64,000 bases of DNA, taken from contig OU612070.1 of NCBI GenBank assembly GCA_914767715.1, positions 25,096,025 to 25,160,024 of the forward strand. Reading direction: 5' to 3'. The notes beneath the pieces are model-generated. The model was not told the DNA's origin. It was given only the letters and a program-made list of their open reading frames with translations, and did not search any database. This document shows, piece after piece, positions 25,037 through 37,400 of this stretch (its first letter is position 1; each line of letters starts with the position of its first letter). The position numbers and the translations under genes were made by a program. This DNA is from Membranipora membranacea. Its lineage: Eukaryota > Bryozoa > Gymnolaemata > Cheilostomatida > Membraniporidae.

Positions 25037-25410
25037 GTTCTGTATGACGTTCTGTATGACGTTCTGTATGACGTTCTGTATGACGTTCTGTATGGCGTTC
25101 TGTATGACGTTCTGTATGACGTTCTGTATGACGTTCTGTATGACGTTCTGCATGACGTTCTGTATGACGTAATGTATGGCTTACCGTATGGCTTACCGTA
25201 TTACGTACCGTATTACATACCATATGACATGCTGCATGACATTACGTATAACATAATGCTTGACAGACTGTATGGCGTACTGTGTGAAGTGACGACATCA
25301 GACTGTATGGCATACTGTGTGACCAAGGAGTTAGAGATAACTCCTTGGTGTGACGTACTGCCTGACATACAGTATGACATGCTGTGTTATGTTCTGTATG
25401 GCGTACTGCT
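25037..25410. repeat. 12-bp minisatellite decaying into variants, in PROX 3' region
   Basis: About eleven units of TGTATGACGTTC (25037-25170) pass into variants such as CGTATGGCTTAC and CGTATTACGTAC, then looser copies to 25410. The tract begins 15 nt past the PROX stop codon in transcript order, so it should be in the 3' UTR. It is open in several frames on both strands only because the unit is a multiple of three without a stop. Confidence 0.9.
25324..25347. mobile_element. 24-bp palindromic micro-insertion with 7-bp target duplication
   Basis: CAAGGAGTTA / TAACTCCTTG arms around GAGA, flanked by exact GTGTGAC direct repeats at 25317-25323 and 25348-25354. Arms match the palindrome at 5204-5226 except at one or two inner bases. 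It sits in the degenerate minisatellite after PROX. Confidence 0.65.
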
Positions 25411-25424
25411 GCTCTGCTGCGATG

Positions 25425-28400
25425 TTAATCGCTAAGCTGCTCCATCCAGTCTTGAGATTTGAAGTACTCAGGTACGGAGTCATCCAGACGAGCGATGATC
25501 TTATAGATTGGCTTCTTCCATGACTGTTCTCTATCTTTACTACAGGTTATAGCTTTAATGAACTCTCTCAGAGTTGTCTGTATTGTTTCAAGGAAGCTTC
25601 TAGGAACCTATTTATCAAAGAAGACAAGGAACACATTAACAGTATAAGACCAGGTTATGTCACTTTCTGATTAAAATTTGAAAATACAAAAGGAAGGTTC
25701 AGCCAATCTGGAGCTAAATGATCTTCTGATTGTCAGAATGACTATGCATAAAAACAGGGATATAGATCACTCTTTGAGTTCAAAAGAAGTAACATTTCCT
25801 CCTTATCCTTCAAAATAATCGCCACAGTCAAGTGCTCATCATTAGTATAGAGAAAAAGGAAGAGCCATCAGCAAGGTCTTCTATAATACCAGGTGCTCAG
25901 CCTGGCTTTATGGCCAAATTTAATCAAAAGAATTTAAATTGAATAATATGATAATTATTCAATTGGCTCTCAGAGACTCCAAAATTATAAGCTGACCTCG
26001 ATTTGATTGTTTCTGTTATAGTGTAGATTTAGTATCTTATAGAGCTCTGAATCGGGTGTAATCTCCACCTGTTCTGGGCTCATTCCCTCTGCTATTGATT
26101 GTCTGGCATACTTCTCCATTTGAATGTAGTAAAACTCTCTGCAAAAACACAACAAGAAAAATACGTTAGGCATCTGGTTGAATTGGCAGAAATAGGAAAG
26201 TTCTTTTTTTATAACTTTATGACTCAAATAATGTGTTCTGATCATCATTTATCTGGACTTGTTGCCGACCATCCCTAAATAACAAGCATTCAAACTTTTA
26301 TACTTGTACAATTAATGCAAATATCTGTCTCGTAGAATCATCTAGCCTAGAACAAAAATAGCAATAAACTTAGATACTAAAAATGTGACATACTACAACA
26401 ATAATTGTCCTTATTATGTGAAGGTTGAACAGTTGAGTGTGCCAGGCTAGATATGAAACTTTGAATATTTCTCAAAATCTGAGTGTCTGTTTAAACCATT
26501 TTTTGTATATAATCAGCATTTTTGACATTTTGAGTTTGATTTTCTGCAATCACAAGCAGCGATCGCTTTCTGCCAACTTGGCAGAGCTATTTTAAGAAAA
26601 AAACCAGCGCCAGGTTTAATATCAAACCATTGAACTGTCACAAAAATAGCAAAGATTGCCAAAAAAATTTATCATAGGAAATAAAGATAAGGCCTAAATT
26701 CTCAGGTCGATTTAAGTCTGGAAGTGTTCAGTTTCCACAACAACAAACAACTTTAACAAACAATCAAGACTTTTATATCGATGATTAATACGATTAAGAT
26801 TGAAATCAATCGATATTAAAACCGCAAATTTTTGGAAAATTTTGGCAAAGGGCAACAAACAAATACGCGATATGAGACATTATTTTTGTTTATCGGTGAC
26901 GTTTTCTAGTGTTATGTCTAAGCGGTGAGGGCCTTTTGTTTGTGCTCATCTCGTATGTACTAGAGACAATCTCAAGTCTATGTCTGATGAAGGAATACCT
27001 TTGAATCAGAGGAAATACTTTTACTACTGGTGTACCTTAGCCATAGAGTTATTATATTCTCTATCTATGACTCTATGACCCTAGCTGAGTAAATGTTATC
27101 TAGTGATTAATTTAGCTAGTTAGGGAGTGACTTCATGTAAGCTAGCACCAAATTTTGGGTCACTGATGTGGGTGTCTGTATAAGGTTTAAGGGGTGAGTA
27201 AATGTTAGCTAGCCTTAAAGTTAGCTATTTCAAACCCGCGCAAAATGTTGAACTTTTCCTCCTGTTGATACATTGCTCCTTTAGGGTATCACTTGTCTGA
27301 GCTGGCAATATCTTGATGAGCTCCGTGATGTGCATATTTGTTGTAAAAACATTTTGACCTAGTTTCCTTTCAACAGCTTACTTTTAAACTACATGGCTTG
27401 AATTAGAATGAGGCATGACAGAGAAATTTATGGAATGGGGTTGCGTAAGAACACACACATACACATAAATTTCCTAATTTTGAGCAAGACACTTGAAATA
27501 CTTTTGGCAAAAGAAACTAAATTAAAGAAAACTTTGAAGCTTTGACTTTTGGCACACACTCTTTGACTAATCAGTTCCAATTTTTTGTGATTAGTTTCCC
27601 TGATGAGGTTTCACCCCCAAAAAATTCTTTGGATGTTATTCTATGATTCAAAAGCGATCCATCTTTAGAATACTCGACCAAAATATTGTTGGTGTTTTTA
27701 TCCGCAGATTAAAATTATGCTAATTTAGATATTTTTCATATTTATTACCCAATATAAATAGAATATTAGGAGGGTTGACCCCACAATACCACTACTATGT
27801 CGACGAGTCATTCTGACAGAACCAGAGGACCACCCTTGGGTGACAGAACCATCTCACCCAGGCCACCCTGGTTGGATTAACTGCATCATGTTTATAATTT
27901 TGATTTGAAAACCATAAGAAGTGCATGAAATATTTTATTGAGAGGTTGTTTTATCTTTATTGTTTTTGACTCATGGCCTTCTCTTCGAAATATTACTGAA
28001 ATCGGACGACCACACGATATAATATAACCTTCGTAGTAATTATTATTCATACAATCTTCTCAATGCCAGATGTTTAAGATCATTAATAACTTTGAGATAT
28101 TTGTCTCATTACAACATTAAACAACCTAAGATGAAAAAGACAACAAAATATTTCTTGTTCTGTGAATGATTGATGGATGACGGATTTCAGTGCTGTATTC
28201 GGAAAACTGTAACCCACATCCTGTAAACTGTTACGCTTCCCACAAGGATGCGGTTTGCCAAACTTTGTTATTTAATTATTTGGGTGCTTTCTCTTTCTTA
28301 CAGGTAATTAGTATTAAATTTAAATTAAAGTAAAATGTATTGCATCACCATCACTAAGGACATGGCGTAAATCTTCAGTTGATTTAAACTTTCAATTTTA

Positions 28401-31400
28401 ATATAATCTGGGTGTTGTGCAAGTTTAACTGTTCTGGAAATTTATGATCTTTTGGAAGTAATATACAACTTTAAAAAAAAATTCACTAAGATAATCATTA
28501 TTAATGGATTGAAGGGTTCTGTAGAAATATAATACAAGCCCACACCCTAAGTGTCCTAGTCTACATGGCAGAAGAAAGGCAAAGTATACCCAGCGCAATA
28601 AAGGTCACACCATTTTACTACCGGTAAATTCACCAAACTTGAGATGCGCTAATATTTTTGTGATTTTTGTAATTTGATATTGGCAATTAGTTGAAAAATT
28701 TAATTCCTTAAATTCTATTACTCTGAGCATGACCACAAAATTTCATTTAATGCCGATTTCCCTCTTGAAAGGTTTAAAAATACCCTGATAATATTCAAAA
28801 GTAAGTTTTTGATTTTAACTAAAACCTTTATATATGCTTAACAGAATAAAAGTTCTGTCCTGTTCTGTCTTAAAATATTCTATAGAATATTGTGTTGGAT
28901 GTATTTGTTATGATGCGACAGTGTGGTGATAACTTATAAAATATGGTAGTATCTGGGGTAAGAGAGGAGCAGTAGAGAATAACATTATGGTGCTTACCTA
29001 AAGTTACTGAACCATTTGACGAGCTGAGCTGTATTGTTTTTGTTGAAGTGGACGTCACAGAAGAAGTTCTTCAGTAGAACAGAACTTGGGTATCTCACAT
29101 AGAAGAACATGAGCTTAGCTTTCCTCAGGTGGAGTGGAGTCAGTGTTACGTTCTGAGAGGTAAGGTAGTCAAGGAAAATACACAATACAGAAATGGTAAG
29201 CTGTCGTTGATTTGACAGCAGGATGCAAAGCTTTAATGCTAATAATCCTGTCATAAACAGGAAAATTCACCCCTTGCATTTGACAGCCATGCCAATCATT
29301 TTTAGAGATATGTTAGTGTTTATGGGAGGTTATTATGATGGTCAACACAGCAGCAGCGGAGTATTGGACACAGATATACTGCCGTGCCTGTGAGAGGCGC
29401 GGTCTGATTAAAATATGCACATGTTTTCTATGATCTAATCGAATTCTTTGAAGTTTGGGAATCGATTTCATCTTCTAATAGGTGGGGGCAGATTTCTGTG
29501 CTTGAAATAAAACTTTGAAATTAAATTTGGAAGTGGAAGCTGTTATAAATTGGTACCTTCCTTTTATTACTGTGATGAGTTAGCCTGATGAGCAATCATT
29601 CCTTATACTTAATGTGAGCCTTCAGATCAGATCAACCTCTCAGGCATGAAATTAATATCTTCAAGAATGAGGTATAAGAATGGAGAGGTTTTCTTGTAGA
29701 AATTTGGATCAAACACAATTATTGATGTAAATTAGCGATCAGTTAAAAGTCATGGGCGTGCACTACCGAGTCCTGGCCTCTCTCCCATCACGGCAATGAT
29801 TGAAAACCTCAACATCAAAGAGCTATAAAATGTAACAGAATAATTTAACTCAAACAAAAATCAAAAAACACACTCCATTTTCCATAATTAGTTTTGTTCA
29901 GCATTTGATAATTAAAGAGAATTATAATGTATCAGAACGTCGCGTAGTACCAGGTACCAGAACGCAACGTTACTGGTACTAAACATGACGGCGTACCTCG
30001 ACAGCCTCAACATTCCTCAAATATGGAATTTTTTGAATTTTTTTCGAGGTACCAGAAAACCGAAATCTAAAATCTAATAGATTAAAACTATTGTTTTACT
30101 TTTAGGAAGAAGATGTAATTTCCAGGCCTCGAATGACCAATCTGTTTGGCATACCAAACCTGTAACTTGCGGATTGCGCCATCTCCGACTGTAACAATGA
30201 TATGTGTGACCTGCGCCGCTGTGAATTGATACTTGTCACCAAAACAGTCAAAAAGTCAATAAAAACACCCTGTCGTCTGCCGTTGCCCGTGCCTTGCGCA
30301 GTGATATCACACAATGGTACTGAAGTGTTTGAAAAAGGATACTTGTCCAGGCAGTGCTGGATGCATGCTCATAGCTCCTAGCTCCGGTGACGAGGGACCT
30401 CGGTCACTGTTCTCACTTAAATTAGTCGGAGATCTGTTACCACCCCTCAGTAGGTCGGCTGGTTGGCCACAGAAACCGTTCATAAACACAGACTGCATCT
30501 GAGACATTCCGGCGTGAAATAAGGCTGAGCTCGGTCCAAAAGCTGCAACAAAAAATAAGAGGTACTTTAAATGAAATGCGGAACAGGACAAGAAATGTTT
30601 TTTTTCTCAGAAATGCAGTAAAATGCAATTAATTTATAATGAATCTTTGACCCCTATAAATCCCACGATCGGAAAAAAAATTCCACTTGAGATCCCCTTT
30701 CAATTTGTGAAATATTTAGCAAAATTACAAAGAATATTGGACGTATCTAATTGTTCTGATAAATGAGCATTGAAATTTTATGTGCCAACACCTAAAATCA
30801 TACGGATTATGCAATATAAGATAATTATAATAAATAAAGTAAATGTCATATTTAATTGTAATATTATCTTGAGAACAAAATTAATTTATGTGTTTTGTAT
30901 TCCAATGTGCGCCAATAACTGGTAAATCTCTTGAGAAAGACAACGTGGATGAATTATACCAGTAGAAGTTTGGATGTCTCCCAACTTGCAGACTATGTAT
31001 CAACAGGGAGGGTGAAATGTACACCCACCCTCCATGCTGTCAAGAGTCCGGTCTCAGTCATCACTCAAAGAGTTGTCCTCTACCATCAAACAGTGAGGCT
31101 TATGCAGCAGGAAAACACAAATGGTAATTATTTATAAAGATACATGAAGGGCTATTCTTGAACAATATACGTACCTTCAAAGGCAGCCTTGCTGGCAGCA
31201 GCAGTTGGGTCGAGGTTGAACTCAGGTTTAATACCCGTAGGGTTACTGTGATGATCCAGCGCTGGTTTGGAGGCAGTTCTAGGAGAGAGTCGTGTGTCCG
31301 TGACTTTAGTTCTCTTCTTCTTATTCTGACTGTCTCTTTCTCGGAGGTGACTCTGTAGGAGCTCCTCTTCCATTGCTGCCTGCAGAAGCTGTGCTGACAT

Positions 31401-34400
31401 CTGTAACACATAGACAAATATATCCCTATTGTATTATATGTATATACTTTTATTGTCAATCTACGGTCATCATGTTTTTGAATCTTCTTGAATCTTTTTG
31501 AATGTTATTGTATAATAATTGAGTAAAATAGGCAAGTAGGCAAAGTAAGTGATAAATTCACACTTAGAGCTGTCTTGTTGAGAACCAAGAGATGAGACCG
31601 AGTGTCTCTTTAACTCTCTATAAGAATGTTTTTCTGGTAATTTTATGAGTTTTGGCAATCTGTAAATTAAATGTTATACAACAGCTAAGTCGGTGTTAGC
31701 CAAAATTTTTAAGATCATTTAAATTAAAATTTTTGGCTGGTATATTGTCCATTTACATTTTTAATAACTTAACACACCAACGAAGGACACAGGACACATT
31801 AATCATTATTTTGACACGTTCAAAAATTGAGAAGCTTCTGTGATGTCATTTTTTAGATCTGATTTCTTGAGTAGAATGCTCTCAGAATCAAATAGTAGTG
31901 GCACTCCCCTTTGTGACGATCGAAATGGAATAAACAATAATAGGATCAATTAATTAAATGTGATTGCCTTCCTTGGCCCTAAATGTAGTAAGGTGAATAA
32001 TTCAATTCTGTGGTGGAAATTTAACTTGATAACCTCCTTCAAATCAGGGATTAAGATTTTAGAGGTATTTATTTTTTGTTGACTACTGCTTAGCAATTTT
32101 GATTACTCTTTGTGGCTTGGCAATGCATTGTATAAAAGTCTTATCACAGTTTCTTTAGTTGCCTCGTGCAGTTTTGTTTTCTGGGGGAGGTATTATAATT
32201 TATGGTGGTTGGCAAACACGGAAAGTGCCAAATAGCCTCATATCTCAAGACCACAAAAACTCAACAAAATAATGTGTTTGAGTTCCTCTGACTCAGCCTA
32301 TTTAAGTCAATAGGATTTTAATATTAGACTTTGGGTAAGGAGAAATACTCCGGGCAAAAAACAAATTTGGTGAGTTAACCGCTAGATGAAGGAGTGAGTT
32401 CAGGAAATCGAGGGCCAACCAGGATACGACCTCCAAAATATTAGCCTTCCAGGATGTGTCCAAAATTTTAATCAGGTAAACAAATTTCACAATTTCCACA
32501 AAAAAAGGAGCGCTGCCCTATTATTTAAATATTAAAAACGCTGCCCCAATATATGAGTACTCACAGCTCTGCCCTATTATCTAAGTACTCACAGTGTTAC
32601 TGTTGAACTGTGCTGCCGCTGCTGCAGAGGTCAGTTGGTTAGGTGTGAGAAATGGTGAAGGTAATGTCTGTCCATAGTATGGTAGAGCAGCCAATGGTAA
32701 TAGTGGATTGGACAGTGCTGGGTGCGGTGGGTTAGTCATCACACCGCCCTGATGTGCTATATGTGGTGATGGTACTGAGGGTATTGTTGAGCTGGAACGT
32801 TTGATTTGATCAGCGATAGAGTTCTTTAGAGCGGCGGTGGCCGTAGTACTGTTAGTTATTGATGATGAAAGAGATCCTCGCTGTGCTACTGATACTTCTC
32901 GGATTGTCATGGGCTAAAACGAGACAGGCAACTTCATGATACAAACTAGGTACACTTTGAATATATAACATGCATAAACTAGGTAAGGTCGATCCAACCA
33001 CCCATGATGTAAATTCAGTCATAGGGCGGAGGGCCACGCACAAAAAGTCATTTGAAAATATGTTATTGATGCATGAACACAGATTTTTTGGCATAATGGA
33101 CCCATTTATTTACGAATAAGTTAGAAGACTTGGTAAGAAAGATATATAAATATCTAAACAACGACGAAAACTCAGCCAAATCTAGATTTAGAGTTGGCAA
33201 TGCTGAGTGCAGGTGTGAGGTTCTCCAGCTAATCTAGAACTGGTCTCTGGGTCAATGATAAGTTTGCACTGACAATAGTGGGCCGAATTTCTTATCCATG
33301 ATAATTCACAGCCATGTCATTGTATTAGTAAGAATTATGATAACATTCGCCCACAAGTTTCATTGATAATTCTGGACAGATTTCCGAAATTAGAATGAAG
33401 AAGAGGCGACGCTTTCCACGAGACTCGTCTTATCACCTGGGCTTATTATGGTGATACCTCCTATCAATTACTGTATTTGTTCAAGAACAATTAGACACTG
33501 ACATTTCCGCTCCGACATTTGATCTATATCTGGTTTTCTGAGCTCAATGCCGATTTTGATTATTGGGTCGAGAGAAACAGCTGAGCATTTAGAGATAAAA
33601 TATTCTGACCTTCCTCAGCTGTGGGACTCAATGAGAACCATCCCTCAGAACAAGCGTCTCATGGTTCCCACCAAACACATAAGCGTAGTGATAAAACTGT
33701 AGACGGATCCAGTATTTTACTGATTACCTGTACTATTGTTGTGGAATTTTCTCAGGAATATAAAAACTCGTATCTTTCTTGAGTCACGTAAAAGCACTTG
33801 AAGTAAATCAAACTCACATTACTACTGCTGCTATTTTTCTCCCTGTTATTGTTGTTATTATTGTTAAACGCTTGATTGGCTGATGAGGAGTGCGCTGCCG
33901 ATAGTGTGGTAGGAGTCAGCGGTGCTGACGTTGTGTTAGAATGTTTCTCCAGAGCTTCTTTCACGGCTAGTTTGACGGTCTGATTGACCTCTGACCTTAT
34001 AGCTCTAATATAAGCCTCCATCTCAATCTGAGGCTGGTGTAATGTGAGACGGGCAAGCTCGTAACGGTCTCGTGATATCTTCTCAGACAGCTCCTGGTTC
34101 CTAAAATATTCACAAATGTCATTTTTATTATGGCAGGCAGATTATTTTCATGAACGATTTTTGTCGTAATGAAGGAAACAACGAAACTTGGGAAGGTCAA
34201 AATCTTAACTTTTTGGTCCTTATAGCTGACCACTTAGCTAAGTTACGTTAAGCAAATTCTGTGGTGACGCAAAGCAAATTATTGATGACCAATTAATCGT
34301 CATAAAAAATTATTCTAATGCAGGTCGTGAAAATTTCAACTTACAACTGTTGATTCTTCTGGAGTTGTTCGCTCATGATTTTGATTTGATTTTTGAGCAA

Positions 34401-37400
34401 AGTGTTTTCCATTTTCTCCTCAGAGCTGCTCTCAGGTTTGGGTTCAGCTGTGTTTTCTTGTTTGAGAGGTGGAGGAGAACTTAGGTGAGATTTAGTGTTA
34501 GGCTCATCTTCTGTAACTACATCTATATCTCCTACATTACATCCGCTGTCACCACCGGTAGCGGGGTCACCAGAGGTTACGCTGCCGTGCTGCTGAGGTA
34601 CAAACTGTTTGCGCTTGTTTCTCTGCTGCTCTGATGAGTTTGTGTTGAGATCATGTGACTTTGGAGATCTAAAATAAAAATCGATACCAGTGTTGAGTGG
34701 TAATTTTTATCGCAGAAGCGAACAAGAGTTAATTATCTGTCATATGATAGAACAGATAATATGTAGATAGAATCAACTGATGAGGTCAGGATCAGATTTT
34801 GACCACCCATGGTCATCATACACCAATCCAACCAATGGGAGGGATTAACCTTTTGAGCTAAATCGATTCTATACCACAAGATTTCCTAGCTGTCAGATTA
34901 CATCAACACATGGAGGTGACATAGATTAATTGAAGATCAGATGCACTGCAAATTGGATTAATCTATTCTAAGCAATGCATTCCTTGTGCTCAACTCGATT
35001 GATTTAACCGCCATAGGCCTACCATATGTTCAGGTTTGTATATGCGTATCTCACAAACGCCAATCCAATGGGAAATGTGCTGACCTGTAAATGGCTGTCT
35101 TGGTCAATTATATGAGATCGCACATTGCCAAGGAGAAATAGGATATCAAACTAGATGAGTAGAACTTATCTGATGCTCAGAGAAAGTAAACTCTCATAGA
35201 TCTCAATCTACCCAAACATTACCAAGTAAAAGTTACTTTGTCCCCAATGGTTACAAATCATCAAGTTTGGCAACAGAAATTCCAGCACAGATCTTATCAT
35301 ACTGAATATTCACAGCATGTGAGCCAAATTTAGACTCGGAATCAATTACATTCACCACTTCTTAGAGACTGTTTGTGTACATAATACAGTTGTGATGTCA
35401 AACACCTGGCAGAAGACTATTATATGCTGCACAGAGACTCAGAGACTCAAAGACTCAAAGACTCAGGGATGACGGAGGGTAGCCATGGATACAATATCAT
35501 CTGTGACAGTGTAGTCCCTCCATCTAGTTTTGAATTCAATGTTTTGTGGTTCATGTTCTATTGTGTCATTGATTTTTTTCGAATTAGTTATACTGGTATC
35601 TGGTTTGAGGGCTATTCTTGACTTTATCTTCCAGCATCATTTTGGCTGCAAGTTGTTACTCAACACAAACATGACATGAGTGACTAAATGACTGCATGAA
35701 CTGCCAGCCAGCCTGGAGGTTAAACAGTTACAGCCAGTGTCTTGCACTTTTTCAAGACAATGGTATTGCCACAAACAAATTTTGAAGGTGGCAAATGTTG
35801 CACAAACTATTTATTGGCAGATTCGAGTATACAGTACGGGATGCTAAGTGGAATCCATTAAAGGTTTTTTGTATGTAAATTTGTCTTTCTTGACAGTATG
35901 GTCTGTTTTACTACTTTAGCCGCAAGATTTCGTAAGAATTACACACTTTTTTCTAAGAACCAACTCAAATACAACTCTTATCAGTATGCGGATCTTGAAC
36001 TGATAATCTATACGTTCATCACTGTCTAAAGTGATAGGAGGATGAAGTCATCATGTTAATCTACATTTCTAAAAATCTTGTCTTTCCTGGGCATGAAGAA
36101 AACACAAAAACATTGTTTACCTAATAGTACAGCGGTGTAGCTAGGATGCGTTCCAATTTTTGTTATTATTAATCAATTTCTCTGTGGTTGAGAAATCTTC
36201 AAGAATTGAAAAAATAGGCCAAAACAACCAATAAACCATTTGTCATGTCGATGATGCTAGTGCCAATGAAGTTTGTCTCTAACTGCCTAAGTTTTTTTAA
36301 TGGGCACATCATTACTCCCCCTATGGATCTATGAGCTGAATGCCAGGGTTCTGAGGCTTGGAATAGATTTACCACTTCCACATAACACTCAGCTATAGTA
36401 ACCACAAAACCTTGTTTAGAATCTAAGAATGATTTAAAATCCATAAAAAATTTCATAAATCGGCGTGATTCAGCAGGTAAAGGATTGTTGTTTATTTTCT
36501 TAATACGATGGTGGGAGAGCAGATAGCCACAAACAGAGAAAGACCAGCTGAAGGAGGAGAGATACATTCCTGACAGGCCAATTGCCCTGGTTTGTGTTAG
36601 TTACCACACATATGATGAGTTGTGGAAGAATTGTCCGAATTCCGTCTACAGAATCAGCGCAAGGTCAAACGCCTCTAGAAGCGTCATAGGACAGAAATAG
36701 AGTTTGTGGTTTGAGAGCACAATTTTTGGAGGTATACGGCATTACAGGACCCTGAGGCGCTGCGTGTAATGGTGTAGCAAACAAACATGGAGGTATTCTG
36801 TCAGTTCTTTTACAGTTATGGTGTATTGAAATTGACGTTTTTCTCTGTAGCCGGACGGAAAAAGCAAAAACAACAATTTTAATATATTTGTTGTCAAAAT
36901 TAACGTGATTGAGCAAAAAAGGTTACAATGTGGCTAAGTTTACCCAAGTTTGCTTTTATCATTTTGTTGGTTCTCTACAGCTGTACCCTAAACAAGCAAC
37001 TCCTCCCCCTCCGCTTGCTATGAGTTGTTGGTAAGCTAATAGAGGCCATGACATTACCAGTACATCATCTGCCTCTAGCGGTTGGCACACAATATGATTA
37101 TCTCTATCATAATGAAATACCCTCATGCTTGTTCCTTCTAACTCGTTTCCTTTAACCTAGTCACTTTCTAACCACCAAATCACCTTTTGCCAATTTAAAA
37201 CTAAATGTCATCTGGGTTGACAGCATGTCGATGAGTGGTTCCAGTTATGAGAACACATTGAGTTAACGCTGGCACCCTCATATTTCACAGCTGCCTAATT
37301 GAAATCTTGTATCACGCCTATAAACTCCCTTCATATTATCAACCTGCCAGATTTCATCAGATAAATTTAAGATTTTGATAGCGGTTTACTCGGACCAAGG

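Larger units (their letters stand above)
23369..25424. other. Gap between MRH-like gene and PROX
   Basis: No gene recognised. It should hold the MRH-like promoter at its left and the PROX 3' UTR at its right, since both genes are on the minus strand. A G-homopolymer of 15 lies at 24007-24021. The right 390 bp is the minisatellite described separately. Confidence 0.6.

Noticed and set aside
24837-25435. Long open frames on both strands with repeats such as VLYDVLYD and RHTERHTE
   Set aside because: Explained by a stop-free 12-bp minisatellite, which is open in many frames at once.
36199-36567. 122-codon minus-strand open frame in PROX intron 2
   Set aside because: No recognisable domain, no good splice borders, and a frame of this length is expected by chance in 64 kb on six frames.
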